A DNA stretch of 64,000 nt from assembly GCA_903910445.1 (NCBI GenBank), contig CAIVZR010000006.1:66127-130126 (forward strand). Reading direction: 5' to 3'. Positions 62,379 through 64,000 of this stretch are shown one piece after another. The translations under genes and the position numbers were made by a program. A model generated the notes under the pieces. It saw nothing but the letters and a program-made list of their open reading frames with translations, searched no databases and had not been told where the DNA came from. Numbering within the stretch: the stretch's first letter is position 1; each line of letters begins with the position of its first letter. Source of the DNA: an uncultured Bacteroidota bacterium (GTDB lineage Bacteria > Bacteroidota > Bacteroidia > UKL13-3).

Positions 62379-63218
62379 TCACTTAGATACTTTATTGAAT
62401 ACAATAAGTGGCACTCTTGTTTTATAAGAGAACCCTGCGGAATTGCTCGACAAAAAGAGTCTTTCAAAGAAGCTCTTTTTATGTTGTGTAAACATGATAA
62501 CCGCCGATGGTTTTGATTTCTTTACTGCTTTGATAATATTCGCTACCAAAGTGTCGGCCAAATTAATTTTTTCTAGATGAACATCTATTTCATTTTTTTG
62601 AAAATGTTTAAATGCTTTTTCTGTAACCTTTGAGCCTGTTTCAGTTTCTGATGGATAACTAAAATGAAGCATCTCCACTTTTGCCTTTAATGGTTTGACA
62701 AACTTGGCAACTTCCTTTAATTCCATGTCGGCATTGGCTAAATCGGAAGCATACATAATACGCTTGATTGCTTTTGGTTTATAATCATACGGTACTGCTA
62801 TTACAGGTACCAATGAAGTATTGATGAGTTCGGAGGTGTTTGTTCCTAGGAACTTTTTCATACCTCCCGCGCCTCTTGTGCTAATGCATATAAAATTAAA
62901 TTGATGCTCCTTAGCAAATAAATGAATGGCTTCATCTGTTTTCAGGGAGCGCACACAGGCGTAGTTCACCAATTTAATATCTATACCCGACTTCTTCATT
63001 TCGTTCATCACAAAATGATCTAGTTGTGTATATAATTTTGCTACTTCCTCTTTTTCAAAATCATCAAATTTTTGTTGCGTCCATATCGTGGGTTTTGCAT
63101 TATAATAGCAATGTATAAAGGTAAGCTCCACTTTGCTTTGTGAAGCCAATTGTAGTGCGAATCGTATACCAGCTCTTGAATATGTAGAAAAGTCGGTGGT
63201 TACTAATATTTTGTTCAT
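62379..63218 (-). CDS. Tandem-domain universal stress protein
   Basis: The 279-residue protein has two Usp domains. The first (1-145) starts KILVTTDFSTYSRAGIRFAL and carries a G-rich nucleotide loop (STRGAGGMKKFLGTNTSELI). The second (~150-279) starts KRIMYASDLANADMELKEV and ends MFTQHKKSFFERLFLSSNSA, with the ATP-loop glycines lost. Cytosolic, probably a dimer induced in energy or oxygen limitation. It is divergent from the CoA-transferase gene, and the palindrome at 63380 lies 162 nt upstream of its start. The antisense gene at 61919 converges with it. Confidence 0.87.
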   Translation of the reverse strand: MNKILVTTDFSTYSRAGIRFALQLASQSKVELTFIHCYYNAKPTIWTQQKFDDFEKEEVAKLYTQLDHFVMNEMKKSGIDIKLVNYACVRSLKTDEAIHLFAKEHQFNFICISTRGAGGMKKFLGTNTSELINTSLVPVIAVPYDYKPKAIKRIMYASDLANADMELKEVAKFVKPLKAKVEMLHFSYPSETETGSKVTEKAFKHFQKNEIDVHLEKINLADTLVANIIKAVKKSKPSAVIMFTQHKKSFFERLFLSSNSAGFSYKTRVPLIVFNKVSK

Positions 63219-63338
63219 GGCAAATAGATTTTTAATAAAGTTTCAGTTCCGAAAGTTCGGTATTTTTTATTTAAATCCGTCTGATATCAATCATAAATCA
63301 TCAAAATTCTAAATTTGATTTGAGTCTAAATTTCTACG

Positions 63339-63348
63339 TCTGACCTAA
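63339..63348. promoter_or_regulatory. Shared 10-mer TCTGACCTAA (copy 2)
   Basis: Second copy of the decamer at 61704-61713. It lies in the divergent region, 32 nt left of the palindrome. Confidence 0.25.
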
Positions 63349-63379
63349 ATTAAAGCCTGCATTAAAGTAGCGCTATCGA

Positions 63380-63397
63380 TTATGAGATACATCATAA
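63380..63397. promoter_or_regulatory. CRP-like palindromic operator TTATGA-N6-TCATAA (copy 2)
   Basis: Here the arms extend to 7 bp (ATTATGA/TCATAAT, 63379-63398) around the spacer GATACA. Half-sites and spacing equal those at 59310-59327. The centre is 45.5 nt before the -7 element of the CoA-transferase gene, roughly -57 from its likely start, a class I-like position. It is also upstream of the divergent stress-protein gene. Confidence 0.65.
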
Positions 63398-63410
63398 TGC
63401 TACTTCCTGC

Positions 63411-63441
63411 TTTGTACTCTTCCTTAATTGAAATACCTTCG
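63411..63441 (+). promoter_or_regulatory. Promoter of the CoA-transferase gene
   Basis: TTTG (63411-63414), 19 nt, TACCTTCG (63434-63441). The -7 octamer equals that of the kinase operon. The leader is about 27 nt. Confidence 0.7.
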
Positions 63442-63472
63442 CGCACCATAAGCTAATTCAATATTAATCAAT

Positions 63473-64000
63473 ATGCTAAGTTATAAAACCGCTGAAGAAG
63501 CGATTAAACTCATTCGAAGTAATGAGCGCGTATTTATACATGGGGGTGCAGCAACTCCAACACCCCTTATTATGGCACTAAGTGCCCGTCATCATGATTT
63601 ACGTAATGTAGAAATCATTCATTTACATACCGAGGGTGAAGTACCCTATGCAAAACCGGAATTCAAAGATTCATTTTATGTAAACAGTTTTTTTATTGGC
63701 AACAACCTTCGCAAGTACGTTGGTAATTCCAATGTGCAATATATCCCTGTCTTTTTAAGTGAAATACCGGCGCTTTTTCGCAAAGGGGTGATGCCTATTG
63801 ATACGGCTTTAATTCAAGTATCAATGCCCGATGAACATGGATTTTGCTCTTTGGGTGTATCAGTTGACGTAGCCAAAGCTGCTACGGATATTGCTAAAAA
63901 AATAATCGCTCTGGTTAACCCCAATATGCCTCGATCTCATGGCGACGGACAAATTCATAGCAGCCGTTTTGCTGCTGCTGTTTACACCAACGATCCAATA
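63473..64000 (+). CDS. Acetyl-CoA hydrolase/CoA-transferase family protein (3' partial)
   Basis: The frame opens at ATG 63473 and runs off the window end after 176 codons. It reads as the N-terminal domain of acetyl-CoA hydrolase/4-hydroxybutyrate CoA-transferase-type enzymes: SYKTAEEAIKLIRSNERVFIHGGAATPTPL, IIHLHTEGEVPY, FFIGNNLRKYV, YIPVFLSEIP, ALIQVSMPDEHGFCSLGVSVD. These cytosolic enzymes move CoA between acetate or other acids, often in fermentation or energy-limited growth. The catalytic Glu lies beyond the window. It has its own consensus promoter with the palindromic operator upstream. Confidence 0.85.
   Translation, partial: MLSYKTAEEAIKLIRSNERVFIHGGAATPTPLIMALSARHHDLRNVEIIHLHTEGEVPYAKPEFKDSFYVNSFFIGNNLRKYVGNSNVQYIPVFLSEIPALFRKGVMPIDTALIQVSMPDEHGFCSLGVSVDVAKAATDIAKKIIALVNPNMPRSHGDGQIHSSRFAAAVYTNDPI

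Noticed and set aside
1-64000. tRNA, rRNA, riboswitch, insertion sequence or attachment site.
   Set aside because: Reading intergenic regions by eye showed no tRNA T-loop pattern, no transposase frame, no terminal repeats and no known aptamer core; a covariance-model search was not possible.

Overview
The window is about 64 kb from the chromosome of a member of the Bacteroidota, moderately AT-rich and densely coding. The assignment rests on several independent signs. There are five large secreted proteins with type IX secretion (Por) C-terminal sorting domains. Many starts are preceded by Bacteroidota promoters (TTTG about 19-20 nt upstream of TAnnTTTG or TAnnTTCG), and Shine-Dalgarno sites are largely absent. 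Diagnostic families are present: RicT/PSP1 beside holB, FabI, DUF4340, a PepSY-like secreted protein, a TonB-dependent receptor, and an Nramp-UspA fusion. I see no rRNA, tRNA, CRISPR array, insertion sequence or prophage. Most of the window is core genome with some accessory surface and signalling genes.

Layout. 1-2.5 kb: C-terminus of a metal transporter fused to a universal stress domain, shikimate kinase, phosphoglycerate kinase. 2.6-7 kb: a secreted PepSY-like protein with a charged repeat tail, then two overlapping type IX cargo genes. 7.5-8.5 kb: a DUF4340 protein. 8.5-14 kb: a tight minus-strand run (lipoprotein, EamA exporter, dicarboxylate/amino-acid symporter, LEA14-like protein, PanC, LUD/4Fe-4S protein). 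14-18 kb: a membrane 4Fe-4S protein and FtsK. 18-25 kb, minus strand: DUF2147 protein, type IX cargo, GH53 endogalactanase lipoprotein, membrane adenylate cyclase, and a very large FAD oxidoreductase fused to a polytopic membrane domain. 25-31 kb: uridine kinase, TrkA-type K+ regulator, GtrA, GalE, RfbB, leucyl aminopeptidase. 31-34 kb: RicT, HolB, HU. 34.6-40.6 kb: two tandem paralogous giant type IX cargo proteins. 41-44 kb: a repeat protein with one membrane segment, DnaX. 44-48 kb: a cell-surface glycosyltransferase cluster. 48-54 kb: FabI, a TPR protein, a HAD hydrolase, a second receptor-like adenylate cyclase, RpoN, a PAP2-like membrane protein. 54-59 kb: TonB-dependent receptor with a small partner, MenC, RsmA. 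59-64 kb: a soluble PAS histidine kinase, a response regulator fused to a CRP/FNR-type DNA-binding protein, a conserved unknown, a tandem universal stress protein, and the start of an acetyl-CoA hydrolase/CoA-transferase.

The most interesting part is 59-64 kb. A FixL-like soluble kinase is followed two bases later by a receiver-CRP/FNR fusion. An identical palindrome, TTATGA-N6-TCATAA, occurs just upstream of the kinase promoter and again between the divergent stress-protein and CoA-transferase genes. Both downstream promoters share the same -7 octamer, TACCTTCG. The recognition helix of the fusion protein keeps the CRP Glu and second Arg but has Thr at the first Arg. That is what one would expect for a site reading TATGA instead of TGTGA. 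The regulator also lacks the residues that hold cAMP, so phosphorylation probably replaces ligand control. I infer a small, self-regulated two-component regulon, possibly redox or oxygen responsive. Other points worth attention are the FAD-oxidoreductase/membrane fusion joined to a cyclase and GH53 gene, an EamA gene whose true start seems to be ATC, and a set of genes whose -7 element lies only 4-10 nt from the start codon, suggesting leaderless mRNAs.
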